From Arenicella xantha (GTDB lineage: Bacteria > Pseudomonadota > Gammaproteobacteria > Arenicellales > Arenicellaceae), in NCBI RefSeq assembly GCF_003315245.1, contig NZ_QNRT01000001.1, forward strand, positions 963,457 to 1,027,456: a DNA stretch of 64,000 bases. Direction: 5' to 3'. Positions 27,924 through 36,300 of the stretch are shown here, in pieces; within the stretch, counting starts at the first letter, position 1; each line of letters starts with the position of its first letter. The notes under the pieces were generated by a model, which did not search any database, was not told the origin of the DNA, and saw nothing but the letters and a program-made list of their open reading frames with translations. The position numbers and the translations under genes are program-made.

Positions 27924-28922
27924 TTATCGAAGTACCGCCAGCTTGTCCCAGCTAACATAACGTTGTACCAACAAGATCAGACGATCTAGTGCGAAGCCAA
28001 GCAAACCGATTACTACCACCGCCACCATAATTCGTGACAAAGAATCGGATGATCCGTTTTGGAATTCGTCCCAAACAAACTTACCTAAACCGGGGTTCTG
28101 AGAGAGCATCTCAGCCGCAATCAACACCATCCAACCGGTAGCAAGCGACAATCGTAAACCGGTGAAAATCATCGGAATTGAGGCTGGTAAAATGATCTTC
28201 CTTACGTGCATGAGCGCTGGTAATTTGATCACACGACTTACGTTAAGCAAGTCCTTGTCGACATTGGCAACGCCTACAGCTGTATTAATCAAAGTTGGCC
28301 ACAAACAACATAAAGCAACCGTAAACGCTGAATTTAGAAAGGCTTTCTCAAACCAAGGGTCTTCGCTAACATAGACCGCACTAACCACCATCGTAATTAG
28401 CGGTAGCCATGCGAGTGGTGATACTGGTTTGAAAATCTGAATAAGCGGATTGATCGCCTTGTAAACACCATCACTTAAGCCACACACAATTCCGATTGGA
28501 ATGGCGATGAGAGACGCAATTAAAAAACCGAACATTACCGTTTTAAGGCTGGTTAAAACTTGATCGAAGAAAGTCTCCTTACCTGTGTATTTACGAATTT
28601 TGATCTTCGCATCTGGTTTTTTTTCTAGCTTCTTGGCATTACGTACTTCTTGGCGTTGATAAAATGCTTCCGCTTTTTGCTTCTCTACCTGATGCTCCTC
28701 GACTAACACTGCTGCTTGAGCATAAACTTGCGCCGGCCCAGGAAAGGTGCCCAGAGAAGTGTCAATTTGACTGGCAGTGTATGCCCATAAAAGACAGAAA
28801 AAGAACAAGCCAAGCAGCGGGTAAAGCAATGACTTGATGTCAATTGACATCACATACCGCTTTAGCGCAGGGATCAAACTGCTCAACCGAGAGTTAGCAA
28901 CTTGGTTTGATGGAATAGTCAT
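27924..28922 (-). CDS. nrtB: Nitrate ABC transporter permease
   Basis: The 332-residue permease has a first membrane segment near residues 33-53 and a BPD-type transporter core with the EAA-like loop region (SRVIKLPALMHVRKIILPAS). PVSPLAWLPLITM is characteristic of NrtB/CmpB permeases. Between the first helix and the core lies a highly charged 50-residue stretch (VEKQKAEAFYQRQEVRNAKK), probably an extramembrane helix. It forms the membrane channel for nitrate uptake with NrtA and NrtD. Confidence 0.92.
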   Translation of the reverse strand: MTIPSNQVANSRLSSLIPALKRYVMSIDIKSLLYPLLGLFFFCLLWAYTASQIDTSLGTFPGPAQVYAQAAVLVEEHQVEKQKAEAFYQRQEVRNAKKLEKKPDAKIKIRKYTGKETFFDQVLTSLKTVMFGFLIASLIAIPIGIVCGLSDGVYKAINPLIQIFKPVSPLAWLPLITMVVSAVYVSEDPWFEKAFLNSAFTVALCCLWPTLINTAVGVANVDKDLLNVSRVIKLPALMHVRKIILPASIPMIFTGLRLSLATGWMVLIAAEMLSQNPGLGKFVWDEFQNGSSDSLSRIMVAVVVIGLLGFALDRLILLVQRYVSWDKLAVLR

Positions 28923-28954
28923 AATAAATAGGCACTCGATGGAAATTGAAGTTA

Positions 28955-30313
28955 CTACAACGTCTCGTCTTTAAGACCAATTGCAAACTTTTCTAAATAG
29001 GCATTGGGCTGACGACCATCGAAGCTTATGCCGTCGATAAACTCAGTCTGCTCAGGCTTAAAACCTGACTCTGTTGCAAAATCAGGAAATTCATCGGCAG
29101 ATAAAGTCCCTTCATCGATAAGTTCCTTTGCCGCAAGCGCGTATAAATCTGGCTTATATACATCCGAGGCGGTTTTGATATACCAATCGTCCGACTTCGG
29201 TTCGGGTATTTGACCCCAACGACGCATTTGAGTGAGGTACCAAATGGCGTCTGAGTAATATGGGTAGGTAGCGTTGTAACGAAAAAACACATTGAAGTCT
29301 GGCACATTGCGCTTATCGCCTTTCTCATACTCAAAAGTACCGGTCATTGAGTTTGCAATAACATCTTCGTCCGCTCCGACGTAATTGGACTGAGAGAGAA
29401 TTTTGACCGCGGCAGGCCGATTCGCGTTGTCATCTTCATCAAGCCATTTAGCCGCTCTAATTAGCGCCTTGACCACTCGAATGGTTGTAATTGGATACTT
29501 TTCAGTGAACTCCTGAGTCATCCCAAAGACTTTCTCTGGATTGTTCTTCCATATTTCATAGTCGGTTATCACTGGCACACCGATTCCCTTAAACACGGCC
29601 TGTTGATTCCACGGTTCGCCAACGCAATAGCCATGAATGGTTCCAGCTTCAAGCGTAGATGGCATTTGTGGCGGCGGAGTCACCGACAGTAAAGCATCGG
29701 CGTCGATGTTACCTGCCGTGTCACCTTTATGCGGAGCGTAATAGCCTGGATGGATTCCACCTGAGGCTAACCAATATCGTAGCTCGTAGTTGTGCGTGGA
29801 AACAGGAAACACCATACCCATCTTGAATGGTTCGCCCTCCTCCTTGAATTTTTCAACCACTGGCTTAAGATAGTCGGCCTTAATCGGGTGAACCGGCTTT
29901 CCATCTTTCACGGGAATGTATTGCTTCATCTGAGCCCAGATTTCATTGGATACGGTAATACCGTTGCCATTTAAATCCATCGAAAACGGTGTGACGATAT
30001 GCGCTTTGGTTCCGTACCCAATGGTCGCCGCCAATGGTTGCCCCGCCAACATATGAGCACCATCGAGTTTGCCGTCAATTACACCATCCAACAACACTTT
30101 CCAATTAGCTTGTGCCTCGATCGTTACGTAAAGACCCTCATCCTCAAAATAGCCGTTTTCATAGGCAATTGCGATGGGCGCCATGTCGGTCAACTTAATA
30201 AAGCCGAATGTTAACTCGTCCTTCTCAGGCTCTCCGAGCTCGGCAAAACTAGCCTGACCGAAAAAGGCAAGCCCAATGGTTAACAGGAATTTATGTGTGA
30301 CTTGACGAAACAT
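28955..30313 (-). CDS. nrtA: Nitrate-binding protein of the ABC transporter
   Basis: The 452-residue product has a Sec signal peptide ending near FGQASFA and then a CmpA/NrtA-family periplasmic binding domain ([21 protein letters not shown]; later [17 protein letters not shown]). It captures nitrate and delivers it to NrtB. The signal peptide argues against it being the cytoplasmic sensor NasS, which belongs to the same superfamily. It is the first gene of the nitrate operon, behind a long leader and a sigma-54 promoter motif. Confidence 0.92.
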   Translation of the reverse strand: MFRQVTHKFLLTIGLAFFGQASFAELGEPEKDELTFGFIKLTDMAPIAIAYENGYFEDEGLYVTIEAQANWKVLLDGVIDGKLDGAHMLAGQPLAATIGYGTKAHIVTPFSMDLNGNGITVSNEIWAQMKQYIPVKDGKPVHPIKADYLKPVVEKFKEEGEPFKMGMVFPVSTHNYELRYWLASGGIHPGYYAPHKGDTAGNIDADALLSVTPPPQMPSTLEAGTIHGYCVGEPWNQQAVFKGIGVPVITDYEIWKNNPEKVFGMTQEFTEKYPITTIRVVKALIRAAKWLDEDDNANRPAAVKILSQSNYVGADEDVIANSMTGTFEYEKGDKRNVPDFNVFFRYNATYPYYSDAIWYLTQMRRWGQIPEPKSDDWYIKTASDVYKPDLYALAAKELIDEGTLSADEFPDFATESGFKPEQTEFIDGISFDGRQPNAYLEKFAIGLKDETL

Positions 30314-30485
30314 AGAGCAACCTCTAGAAAAATAGATGATCGACCCAATAACCCCAAAACGAGCATATTGAAGAGAGGCACTGAGTGCGGTGAATAAAAA
30401 TTGGCAAACTCAGCCGAATGAAATCTCAGCAGAGTATGATTTGAGCATTGCTTGGCATCAGTCGAACGTCGTTGTTGTCGGATGC

Positions 30486-30504
30486 CACCGATAAGTTATC
30501 GGTG
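30486..30504 (-). promoter_or_regulatory. Palindrome in the nrtA leader, possible ANTAR-target region
   Basis: CACCGATAAGTTATCGGTG is a palindrome with only its centre base unpaired, within the predicted 290-nt untranslated leader of nrtA. It would fold as a hairpin in the RNA. Its place, between promoter and first gene of an operon linked to an ANTAR protein, fits a role in antitermination. I could not identify the conserved two-hexaloop ANTAR motif with certainty. Confidence 0.45.
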
Positions 30505-30613
30505 CTGGAAAATCAGGAAGAGTAGGCTATGCGTCGACTGCGGCCTATTGCGAGTATCCTTGCTCCAGAAAGTTTTTTAGCAGAGAGGTGAGTTAAGATT
30601 GTGATTTAGTTTA

Positions 30614-30629
30614 AGCACGAAGTGTGCCA
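30614..30629 (-). promoter_or_regulatory. Sigma-54 promoter motif of the nitrate operon
   Basis: On the minus strand the sequence TGGCACACTTCGTGCT carries the -24 GG and -12 GC at the exact sigma-54 spacing. The only weak position is the T before TGC in the -12 element. The predicted transcription start is near 30603, leaving a leader of about 290 nt before nrtA. A nearly identical element precedes nasT at 31446. Confidence 0.8.
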
Positions 30630-30683
30630 ACTCTCAAAGCTCAGCTAACTCCCTTTAGTCGGCTTTTGGTCGGGCTAATCAGA

Positions 30684-30713
30684 CTTTGCGGGGCGATACC
30701 CTGCCCCACAAAG
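30684..30713 (-). terminator. Hairpin after nasT
   Basis: CTTTGCGGGGC (30684-30694) and GCCCCACAAAG (30703-30713) form an 11-pair stem with one wobble and an 8-base loop, starting about 35 bp after the nasT stop. No T tract follows, and the right arm overlaps the NtrC-like site, so it may be partly regulatory. Confidence 0.5.
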
Positions 30714-30718
30714 GTGCA
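30702..30718 (-). promoter_or_regulatory. NtrC-like enhancer site
   Basis: The minus strand reads TGCACCTTTGTGGGGCA, matching the NtrC pattern TGCACC-N5-GGTGCA at 11 of 12 defined positions. Its centre is about 107 bp upstream of the predicted sigma-54 start for nrtA, the usual distance for an enhancer. Confidence 0.65.
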
Positions 30719-30746
30719 ATCGATGACTGAAATGCACGATTAAGTA

Positions 30747-31388
30747 TCATGCCAATATTTCAGTTACCTCGATAATTCGCTTCGACAATTCCACCATTGT
30801 CTGCCCGTGATCCATCGCCGAACGTCGCATTTGAGTGTACGCCTCGTTCTCAGTTAGCTGCTTTTGTTCCATCAAAATGCCTTTGGCACGCTCAATTAAT
30901 TTTCGATCCGATAGCCTTGCCTTAGTTTCGTTAAGCTCTGTGCACAAGCTTTGCATTTGATTGAAGCGAAACACCGCGAGATCGATAATCACAGGCAGCC
31001 GGTGTGCCCGAACATCATCAACAACATACGAGCTTACGCCGGCCTCAATCACCTTCTGAACCAGCTCTGGCGCGTGTCTACGGGCAAATACAATAACTGG
31101 AAGTGGCGCAATGTCGTTGATCTCAACCAGTTGTTGCAAGGTTTCTGGGTCCAATGATTCGACCGACAGAATAAGCACATCTGGCGTCATAACTTTAACT
31201 TTATCCAGCAATTGCTTGGCCGACTCGGAGACCTCCAGTGCTTCAAAATTTTGATCACGTAACTTTTCTGCCAGAAAATCTGAGCTGGAAAACTGCTTTA
31301 CGTTCTCAATTAATAGAATACGATGCGTATACATACGCACGGCGTTCGCAGTCACTTGACTGTGAATAGAATGGTGTTTTGCGTTCAT
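30747..31388 (-). CDS. nasT: NasT-type ANTAR antitermination regulator
   Basis: The 213-residue protein has an N-terminal receiver-like domain and a C-terminal ANTAR RNA-binding domain (LIERAKGILMEQKQLTENEAYTQM split over residues 159-182). NasT binds leader RNA hairpins so that RNA polymerase reads into the nitrate genes. In known systems a nitrate-binding partner, NasS, holds NasT back; no nasS lies nearby. The receiver has Ser75 (VLILSVES) where a phosphoacceptor Asp would stand, so phosphorylation is unlikely. A GAGG six bases before the ATG at 31388 supports this start. A sigma-54 motif lies about 60 bp upstream. Confidence 0.87.
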   Translation of the reverse strand: MNAKHHSIHSQVTANAVRMYTHRILLIENVKQFSSSDFLAEKLRDQNFEALEVSESAKQLLDKVKVMTPDVLILSVESLDPETLQQLVEINDIAPLPVIVFARRHAPELVQKVIEAGVSSYVVDDVRAHRLPVIIDLAVFRFNQMQSLCTELNETKARLSDRKLIERAKGILMEQKQLTENEAYTQMRRSAMDHGQTMVELSKRIIEVTEILA

Positions 31389-31445
31389 TTCATTACCTCG
31401 AAAAAACCCACTGACAATCCAGCATCGTCAGATATGACCTCGCGA

Positions 31446-31461
31446 AGCACGAAGCGTGCCA
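31446..31461 (-). promoter_or_regulatory. Sigma-54 promoter motif of nasT
   Basis: The minus strand reads TGGCACGCTTCGTGCT, which keeps the -24 GG, -12 GC and spacing and differs from the nrtA element at one base. The predicted start is near 31435, about 45 nt before nasT. No NtrC-like site was found close upstream. Confidence 0.75.
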
Positions 31462-31492
31462 ATTTTAGATAACTAGATCAGCATTTACTCGA

Positions 31493-32212
31493 TTAAGATA
31501 GAAACGATGCAACCCAGTTGGGCAAGGCCTCACCGGCTTTCGCATAAACTGCATGATCGAACTCACTAGCCACCGATGAAGCCTCTAGATTAATTTCAAT
31601 AGTGGTTGCGCCAGCCTGATTAGCGGCTTGTACAAATCCAGCGGCTGGGTAGACATTTCCAGATGTTCCGATAGATAGAAATAAGTCACACGATGCCAGA
31701 GCTGAATAGATTTCGTCCATATACAGTGGCATTTCACCAAACCACACAATATGAGGCCTGAGACTCCCGGCTCGTTGGCAACAAGCGCACACCGAATCCA
31801 CTGAGATCGCGGTATGACAAGCAAATATTTCGCCGCTGACAGTGCAGCGCATTTTGAGAATCTCGCCATGCATATGCCGAACGCCTGAAGAGCCAGCGAG
31901 TTCATGTAGATTATCTATGTTCTGAGTGACCAGTAAAAAATCACCATTAAACTTTTGCTCTAATTGAACCAATGCAACATGAGCTGGATTCGGATCAATC
32001 GCGCCCCGTAACAGCGGTTCACGCCGTTGATTGTAAAATCGATGGACAAGCATCGGGTCGCGCGCAAACCCTTCTGGAGTCGCTACATCTTCGATGCGAT
32101 GCTCCTCCCAAAGCCCGTCGCTGGCACGAAAAGTTTTAATGCCGGACTCAGCCGAAATACCGGCGCCGGTCAGCACCACAATAGATGAATAGTCTCGATA
32201 GTTAGGCTTCAT
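31493..32212 (-). CDS. cobB: Sir2-family NAD-dependent protein deacylase
   Basis: The 239-residue enzyme removes acyl groups from protein lysines using NAD. Motifs are [25 protein letters not shown] and the catalytic HGEI, with a zinc site of four cysteines ([10 protein letters not shown] and CACC). The Tyr60/Arg63 pair in RFYNQRRE marks the class III sirtuins, which prefer succinyl and malonyl groups. It lies upstream of nasT in the same direction but is separated by the nasT promoter motif, so a functional tie to nitrate is not implied. Confidence 0.93.
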   Translation of the reverse strand: MKPNYRDYSSIVVLTGAGISAESGIKTFRASDGLWEEHRIEDVATPEGFARDPMLVHRFYNQRREPLLRGAIDPNPAHVALVQLEQKFNGDFLLVTQNIDNLHELAGSSGVRHMHGEILKMRCTVSGEIFACHTAISVDSVCACCQRAGSLRPHIVWFGEMPLYMDEIYSALASCDLFLSIGTSGNVYPAAGFVQAANQAGATTIEINLEASSVASEFDHAVYAKAGEALPNWVASFLS

Positions 32213-32279
32213 ATTGGTTCAGTTTAGGTTCAGCTGACCTCCCGTAAAGTGGAATCATCGTAATCACTAGGAGGTTCCT

Positions 32280-32681
32280 ATGAAAATGTTATCCCACCTT
32301 TCGGTCGCCAGTTTGGGGCTTATTCTCTTGGTTGGCTTAACGCCCACCACAGCCATGGCAAAAGGCAGTCTACACCTAGACTTACCCGGCATTAGCATTG
32401 GCGTTCATGATGATCATCGAAAACGCCAACATCGCCAGCACTATCGCGAAAAACGTTACCAGAATCGTCACTATGATCGGCATCAATCCAGAAAATATGA
32501 TCGTCGCAGTTATCGACACGACTCGTATCGTAACGACTATAGTCGCCAATATTACTACGGCGGCCGCGACAATCAATACCGCTCGCGTTCTTCCGCTCGC
32601 TGCCCCAGCCCAGGGTTTTCTGAGTACTATTACCGCAATCGAGATTGCTATCGACACAAAGACCATTTCCACTGCGGCTAA
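32280..32681 (+). CDS. Secreted Arg/His/Tyr-rich small protein, unknown
   Basis: This 133-residue protein follows a strong AGGAGG site. A signal peptide ends near TTAMA. The mature part starts KGSLHLDLPGISIGVHDDH and then is almost all Arg, Tyr, His, Asp and Asn (HYREKRYQNRHYDRHQSRKY), with three cysteines near the C-terminus. It is highly basic, probably disordered, and may bind polyanions, metals or cell-wall material. The biased codons open long frames on the other strands; the signal peptide and ribosome site favour this one. The short LDLPGISI motif also occurs in other small exported proteins, but I do not recognise a named family. Confidence 0.72.
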   Translation: MKMLSHLSVASLGLILLVGLTPTTAMAKGSLHLDLPGISIGVHDDHRKRQHRQHYREKRYQNRHYDRHQSRKYDRRSYRHDSYRNDYSRQYYYGGRDNQYRSRSSARCPSPGFSEYYYRNRDCYRHKDHFHCG

Positions 32682-32722
32682 CCACAGCGCATAGCATGTA
32701 AACTAAATACATCTAAACCATG

Positions 32723-32772
32723 TACGTCACTTTTCTCAGCGCGATTATTCGGGGGAAAGTGACGTAGTTTTT
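32723..32772 (+). terminator. Rho-independent terminator
   Basis: TACGTCACTTT at 32723-32733 pairs perfectly with AAAGTGACGTA at 32756-32766 and is followed by GTTTTT. It ends the Arg/His/Tyr-rich gene and abuts the stop of the converging epimerase-like gene. Confidence 0.75.
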
Positions 32773-33637
32773 AGTACTTAATGCCTTGCATGAAATCTGG
32801 GTAATTGAGCTCTACCGATAAATCGTTTAACAGCTTGGCATTACTTATTTTACGTGACTCGCTAAGGTACGACAGCATGCCGTCAGACAGCAATTGTTGC
32901 GCTTCTTGCATAGAAATCTCAGGCAGAGGATCCATACCCAGTACATGCGCAGCAGCTTGCAAGAATTCAGAAATTGTACCCGGCGTTCCATCGCTTGCAT
33001 TGTACACTTCACCACTTGCTCCGCGATGCATGGCGGCAACGCAGATCGACGCTAAGTCATCAGCATGAACTCGGTTAGTAAACCCACATTCATGTGCATG
33101 CACTACCGGAGTACGCGCCTTAAGTCGCTCTCTAGGCAGTCGACTGTAAGCATAAATACCCGGCACCCGGAGTATCACCACCGGCACGCGAACCTGTTTT
33201 CCCCACGCCAACCATCGCCGCTCTGAATCCAAACGCCGCTTACCTCGGTCTGTGCTCGGTTGGGTTGGAGCCTGCTCAGTAACCCATTCACCAGCGCAGT
33301 CGCCATACACTCCTGTAGTACTAATGAGCACCACTTTCGCTGGTTTTACACCAGCATCGACAAAATGTCTAAGCAGGTTTTCGGTGCGTGAGTCCACAAT
33401 GCCTACCTTCGGTGGCGCCACTGTATAAAAAAGCTCGCCATTTTGACAAAGCGACAAGTCGCGCTTGAGAGAATCCAGATCAACACGCAATCCCAACACG
33501 CCGAGCCGCGAACACACCTCTGCAGTCTCAGCGGTCCGCACATAGCCAATAATGCTAGAACGATCAATACCGCATTCAATTAGCTTCTTAGCAATACGCC
33601 TACCGACGTCGCCACACCCGAAAATAATACTAGCCAT
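32771..33637 (-). CDS. NAD-dependent epimerase/dehydratase-like protein
   Basis: The 288-residue protein begins MASIIFGCGDVGRRIAKKL, a Rossmann nucleotide-binding motif. STTGVYGDC gives the Thr/Tyr region of extended short-chain dehydrogenases, and GEVYNASDG the substrate-side loop. It resembles the YeeZ-like group of atypical extended SDRs. Its activity is unknown. The start is the ATG at 33635-33637, which overlaps the stop of the upstream antiporter gene as TAATG, so translation is probably coupled. The frame stays open further upstream inside the antiporter gene but encodes nothing recognisable there. Confidence 0.83.
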   Translation of the reverse strand: MASIIFGCGDVGRRIAKKLIECGIDRSSIIGYVRTAETAEVCSRLGVLGLRVDLDSLKRDLSLCQNGELFYTVAPPKVGIVDSRTENLLRHFVDAGVKPAKVVLISTTGVYGDCAGEWVTEQAPTQPSTDRGKRRLDSERRWLAWGKQVRVPVVILRVPGIYAYSRLPRERLKARTPVVHAHECGFTNRVHADDLASICVAAMHRGASGEVYNASDGTPGTISEFLQAAAHVLGMDPLPEISMQEAQQLLSDGMLSYLSESRKISNAKLLNDLSVELNYPDFMQGIKY

Positions 33638-34791
33638 TAGTCTCTTCGCAGGCGCTCTGACACCGCAATTGGAGTTTGATAACGTAATACGATGGAATAA
33701 CTGGACCCAATAAAGGTAACTAAGGTGGCCAACTGCACAAAGTACACAGCCGTCGGTTCGATAAGTGCGCTTTGCAAAGCAACAAACACAATCAGAAGTG
33801 AAAACTCGCTCATTTGACCTAATCGAAAGCCCGTCTCCCAGCCCAATTTCGATGTTTCCGAGACTCGGTGCAACGCGAACCGAAATACCACGGGTTTGAG
33901 CACTAACATGGCTCCCCCAAGCAGTACCGCTGGCAGCCAAATCTGATCAAGTTCCGACACATTTAACCCCGCACCAAGAGCAAAAAAGAACAAAATTAAG
34001 AAAAAATCTCGCAGCGGCTTAAGGCTCTCTGAGATGAATAGCGCAATGGGGCTCGTAGCCACCGTTATTCCTGCAATAAAAGCACCGGTTTCATGTGAGA
34101 AGCCAATCGCATGCGCCAGTTGCGCAATACCCAAGCACCACGCCAACGCTAGCAAGAACACATATTCTTGAATGCGGTCGTATTTCGCTAATAGTTTGAG
34201 CAACACCAAGTGCTTAAATACCCACACGCCCCCAACCAACATGGGTAGAAAAACCGCTAACTTGGCTAATTCGACCAAGGTATTTAATTCGGAAGATGCA
34301 GCCTGAAAAGCTATCAAAACGACGATGGCGATCATATCTTGAAGCAACAAAACACTAATAATCACCTCGCCAGTATGACGATGATGCAACACTGTAGTTG
34401 GCAACAGCTTCAGGCCAATGATCGTGCTAGAGAACATACAGGCCACACCAATGATGACCGAATTGATCATATTGAAACCGGCCAGAGTGGCAAAGCCCCA
34501 ACCGACAGAGGCAAACACCGCTGAGGTCAACAACGTCACAATCATCGTTTGCCGCAATAAGACCAGCAATTTCCTAGGACTTAAATTCAGCCCCAATAGA
34601 AACAACAGAAAGATGATACCGATATTGGATATATCTTGAATGAGCTCAGTGTCGGTAACCCATTTGAGCCCCCAAGGCCCCAACACGATCCCTAGAGCAA
34701 TATACCCGATAATGAGGGATTGGCGCGCCATTAGCGCAAGGGTTCCAAGCACCGCAGCGCCAACAAATATTAAAAACAGAGAATGAAGCAT
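33637..34791 (-). CDS. CPA2-family cation:proton antiporter
   Basis: The 384-residue membrane protein has about 12 hydrophobic segments of the Na+/H+ exchanger domain. GIVLGPWGL, ISNIGIIFLLFLLGLNLSP and the helix with VLLLQDMIAIVV, including the conserved acidic residue, are typical of KefB/KefC-like CPA2 transporters. It lacks the C-terminal RCK/TrkA-N domain that gates Kef channels. It probably exchanges K+ or Na+ for protons across the inner membrane. Its stop codon overlaps the start of the epimerase-like gene. Confidence 0.87.
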   Translation of the reverse strand: MLHSLFLIFVGAAVLGTLALMARQSLIIGYIALGIVLGPWGLKWVTDTELIQDISNIGIIFLLFLLGLNLSPRKLLVLLRQTMIVTLLTSAVFASVGWGFATLAGFNMINSVIIGVACMFSSTIIGLKLLPTTVLHHRHTGEVIISVLLLQDMIAIVVLIAFQAASSELNTLVELAKLAVFLPMLVGGVWVFKHLVLLKLLAKYDRIQEYVFLLALAWCLGIAQLAHAIGFSHETGAFIAGITVATSPIALFISESLKPLRDFFLILFFFALGAGLNVSELDQIWLPAVLLGGAMLVLKPVVFRFALHRVSETSKLGWETGFRLGQMSEFSLLIVFVALQSALIEPTAVYFVQLATLVTFIGSSYSIVLRYQTPIAVSERLRRD

Positions 34792-34880
34792 GCCTGAATG
34801 CTAACTCATGCATGCTAGATTAGAAATAACGATTTGTTGGCAATTCGCGAATCGTGGCTCAACTCCGCCCGCTGTAGTGC

Positions 34881-36293
34881 TTACGAAAACCTCATCGACG
34901 AGTCGTTAACGCTGGTAAAACGCAGCGCCATATTGTCTAGTATGAAATTTTGATTCAAACGCCATGGCTTAGAGTCGGCCTGTTTTGGCAACTGTGCTAG
35001 CGACCGCTGAATATAGCCAGAACTCAGATCCATCAATGGCGTGTCATTCAATACGGTTTGAGGCTGTGGCTGACAAATGCGATGGCCATTTTTATCCATG
35101 TAATTGATTAGCCTTGAAGCATAGCGATGCGTTAAATCAACCTTCAGCGTCCAAGATGCATTGGTGTAACCAACCGCCAAGAAAGTATTCGGTACCCCGC
35201 TCAACATCATGCCTTTATAGACATACGATTCACTGGTATCCAGCGGCTTGTTATCGACAAAAAACTCCATGCCCCCAAAGAATTGTACTTTCAGGCCGGT
35301 CGCCGTAACAATCATGTCGGCATCAAGTTCCTTGCCTGACTTCAATTTAAGCCCAGTTTGCGTAAAGCACTCAATTCGATCAGTCTCAATACTGGCTTTA
35401 CCCGACTTCAATGACTCGAAAAAATCCGCGTCGGGACACAAACAGACACGCTGATCCCACGGGTTATACGTAGGCGTAAAGTGTTTAGGATCAAATTTGT
35501 CACCAAGTATCTTTTGGATCTCTTCCGACATCTTCCGCTTGGTAAAGTCCGGAAAGGTCTTAGAAATCCAGTAGATAAACATACTGTTCAATATGAACCA
35601 CCAACGCGCCGCCCAACGCCCAAACCATGCCGCCAGCTTATTGGCAACCGGGTCTTCAGCAGGTTTAGACCCGAGGTAGGTTGGAGACCGCTGCACCATA
35701 GTGACATGTTTCGCAGAGTCAGCCATTGAGGGCACCAAGGTAATAGCCGTCGCACCACTACCGATAACCACTACATTTTTGTCACGGTAGTCGAGATCGG
35801 TGGGCCAAAACTGCGGATGAATCACCTCACCTTTAAAATCACTCTGGCCCACGAACTCCGGCGCGTGAGCTTGATCGTAACTATAGTACCCAGCGCACAT
35901 ATAAAGAAACTGGCAACTAAACTGCTCGCCTTGCTCATTGGTTAGGAGCCATCTGGCATCTGCGGTCGACCACTCAGCACGCTGAATGTGCTGATTAAAC
36001 TGAATATGCTTATCTATGCCAAACTCGTTAGCCGTATCGTGTAGGTAACTTAGAATTTTGTCTTTTTCAGCAATCGCAGATTTGTCCTCCCACGAACGAA
36101 AGGAAAAACCAAAGGTGTACATGTCGGAGTCAGATCGAATTCCTGGGTAATTAAACAAGTCCCAGGTGCCGCCCAGCGATTCACGACGTTCGAGAATCGC
36201 ATAGCTTTTAGACGGGTTGTGCGTCTGCAAATGGTAGGCAGCACTGATTCCCGAGATGCCTGCCCCGATAATAATCGCATCAAAATGCTGCAT
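34881..36293 (-). CDS. Flavin monooxygenase, Baeyer-Villiger type
   Basis: The 470-residue enzyme has an FAD Rossmann motif (IIIGAGISGISAAYHL), a second dinucleotide site for NADPH (VVVIGSGATAITL) and between them FKGEVIHPQFWP, matching the FxGxxxHxxxWP fingerprint of Baeyer-Villiger and related flavin monooxygenases. It inserts one oxygen atom into a ketone or long hydrocarbon-derived substrate; AlmA-like alkane hydroxylases share the fold. The specific substrate is unknown. It follows the PF10118 hydrolase gene by 7 bp and shares its promoter, divergent from a tetR-SDR pair. Confidence 0.88.
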   Translation of the reverse strand: MQHFDAIIIGAGISGISAAYHLQTHNPSKSYAILERRESLGGTWDLFNYPGIRSDSDMYTFGFSFRSWEDKSAIAEKDKILSYLHDTANEFGIDKHIQFNQHIQRAEWSTADARWLLTNEQGEQFSCQFLYMCAGYYSYDQAHAPEFVGQSDFKGEVIHPQFWPTDLDYRDKNVVVIGSGATAITLVPSMADSAKHVTMVQRSPTYLGSKPAEDPVANKLAAWFGRWAARWWFILNSMFIYWISKTFPDFTKRKMSEEIQKILGDKFDPKHFTPTYNPWDQRVCLCPDADFFESLKSGKASIETDRIECFTQTGLKLKSGKELDADMIVTATGLKVQFFGGMEFFVDNKPLDTSESYVYKGMMLSGVPNTFLAVGYTNASWTLKVDLTHRYASRLINYMDKNGHRICQPQPQTVLNDTPLMDLSSGYIQRSLAQLPKQADSKPWRLNQNFILDNMALRFTSVNDSSMRFS

Positions 36294-36300
36294 AACAGGC

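Noticed and set aside
32382-32712. Minus-strand and shifted frames of about 100 codons across the Arg/His/Tyr-rich gene
   Set aside because: They arise from the biased codons of the plus-strand gene; none has a signal peptide or ribosome-binding site.
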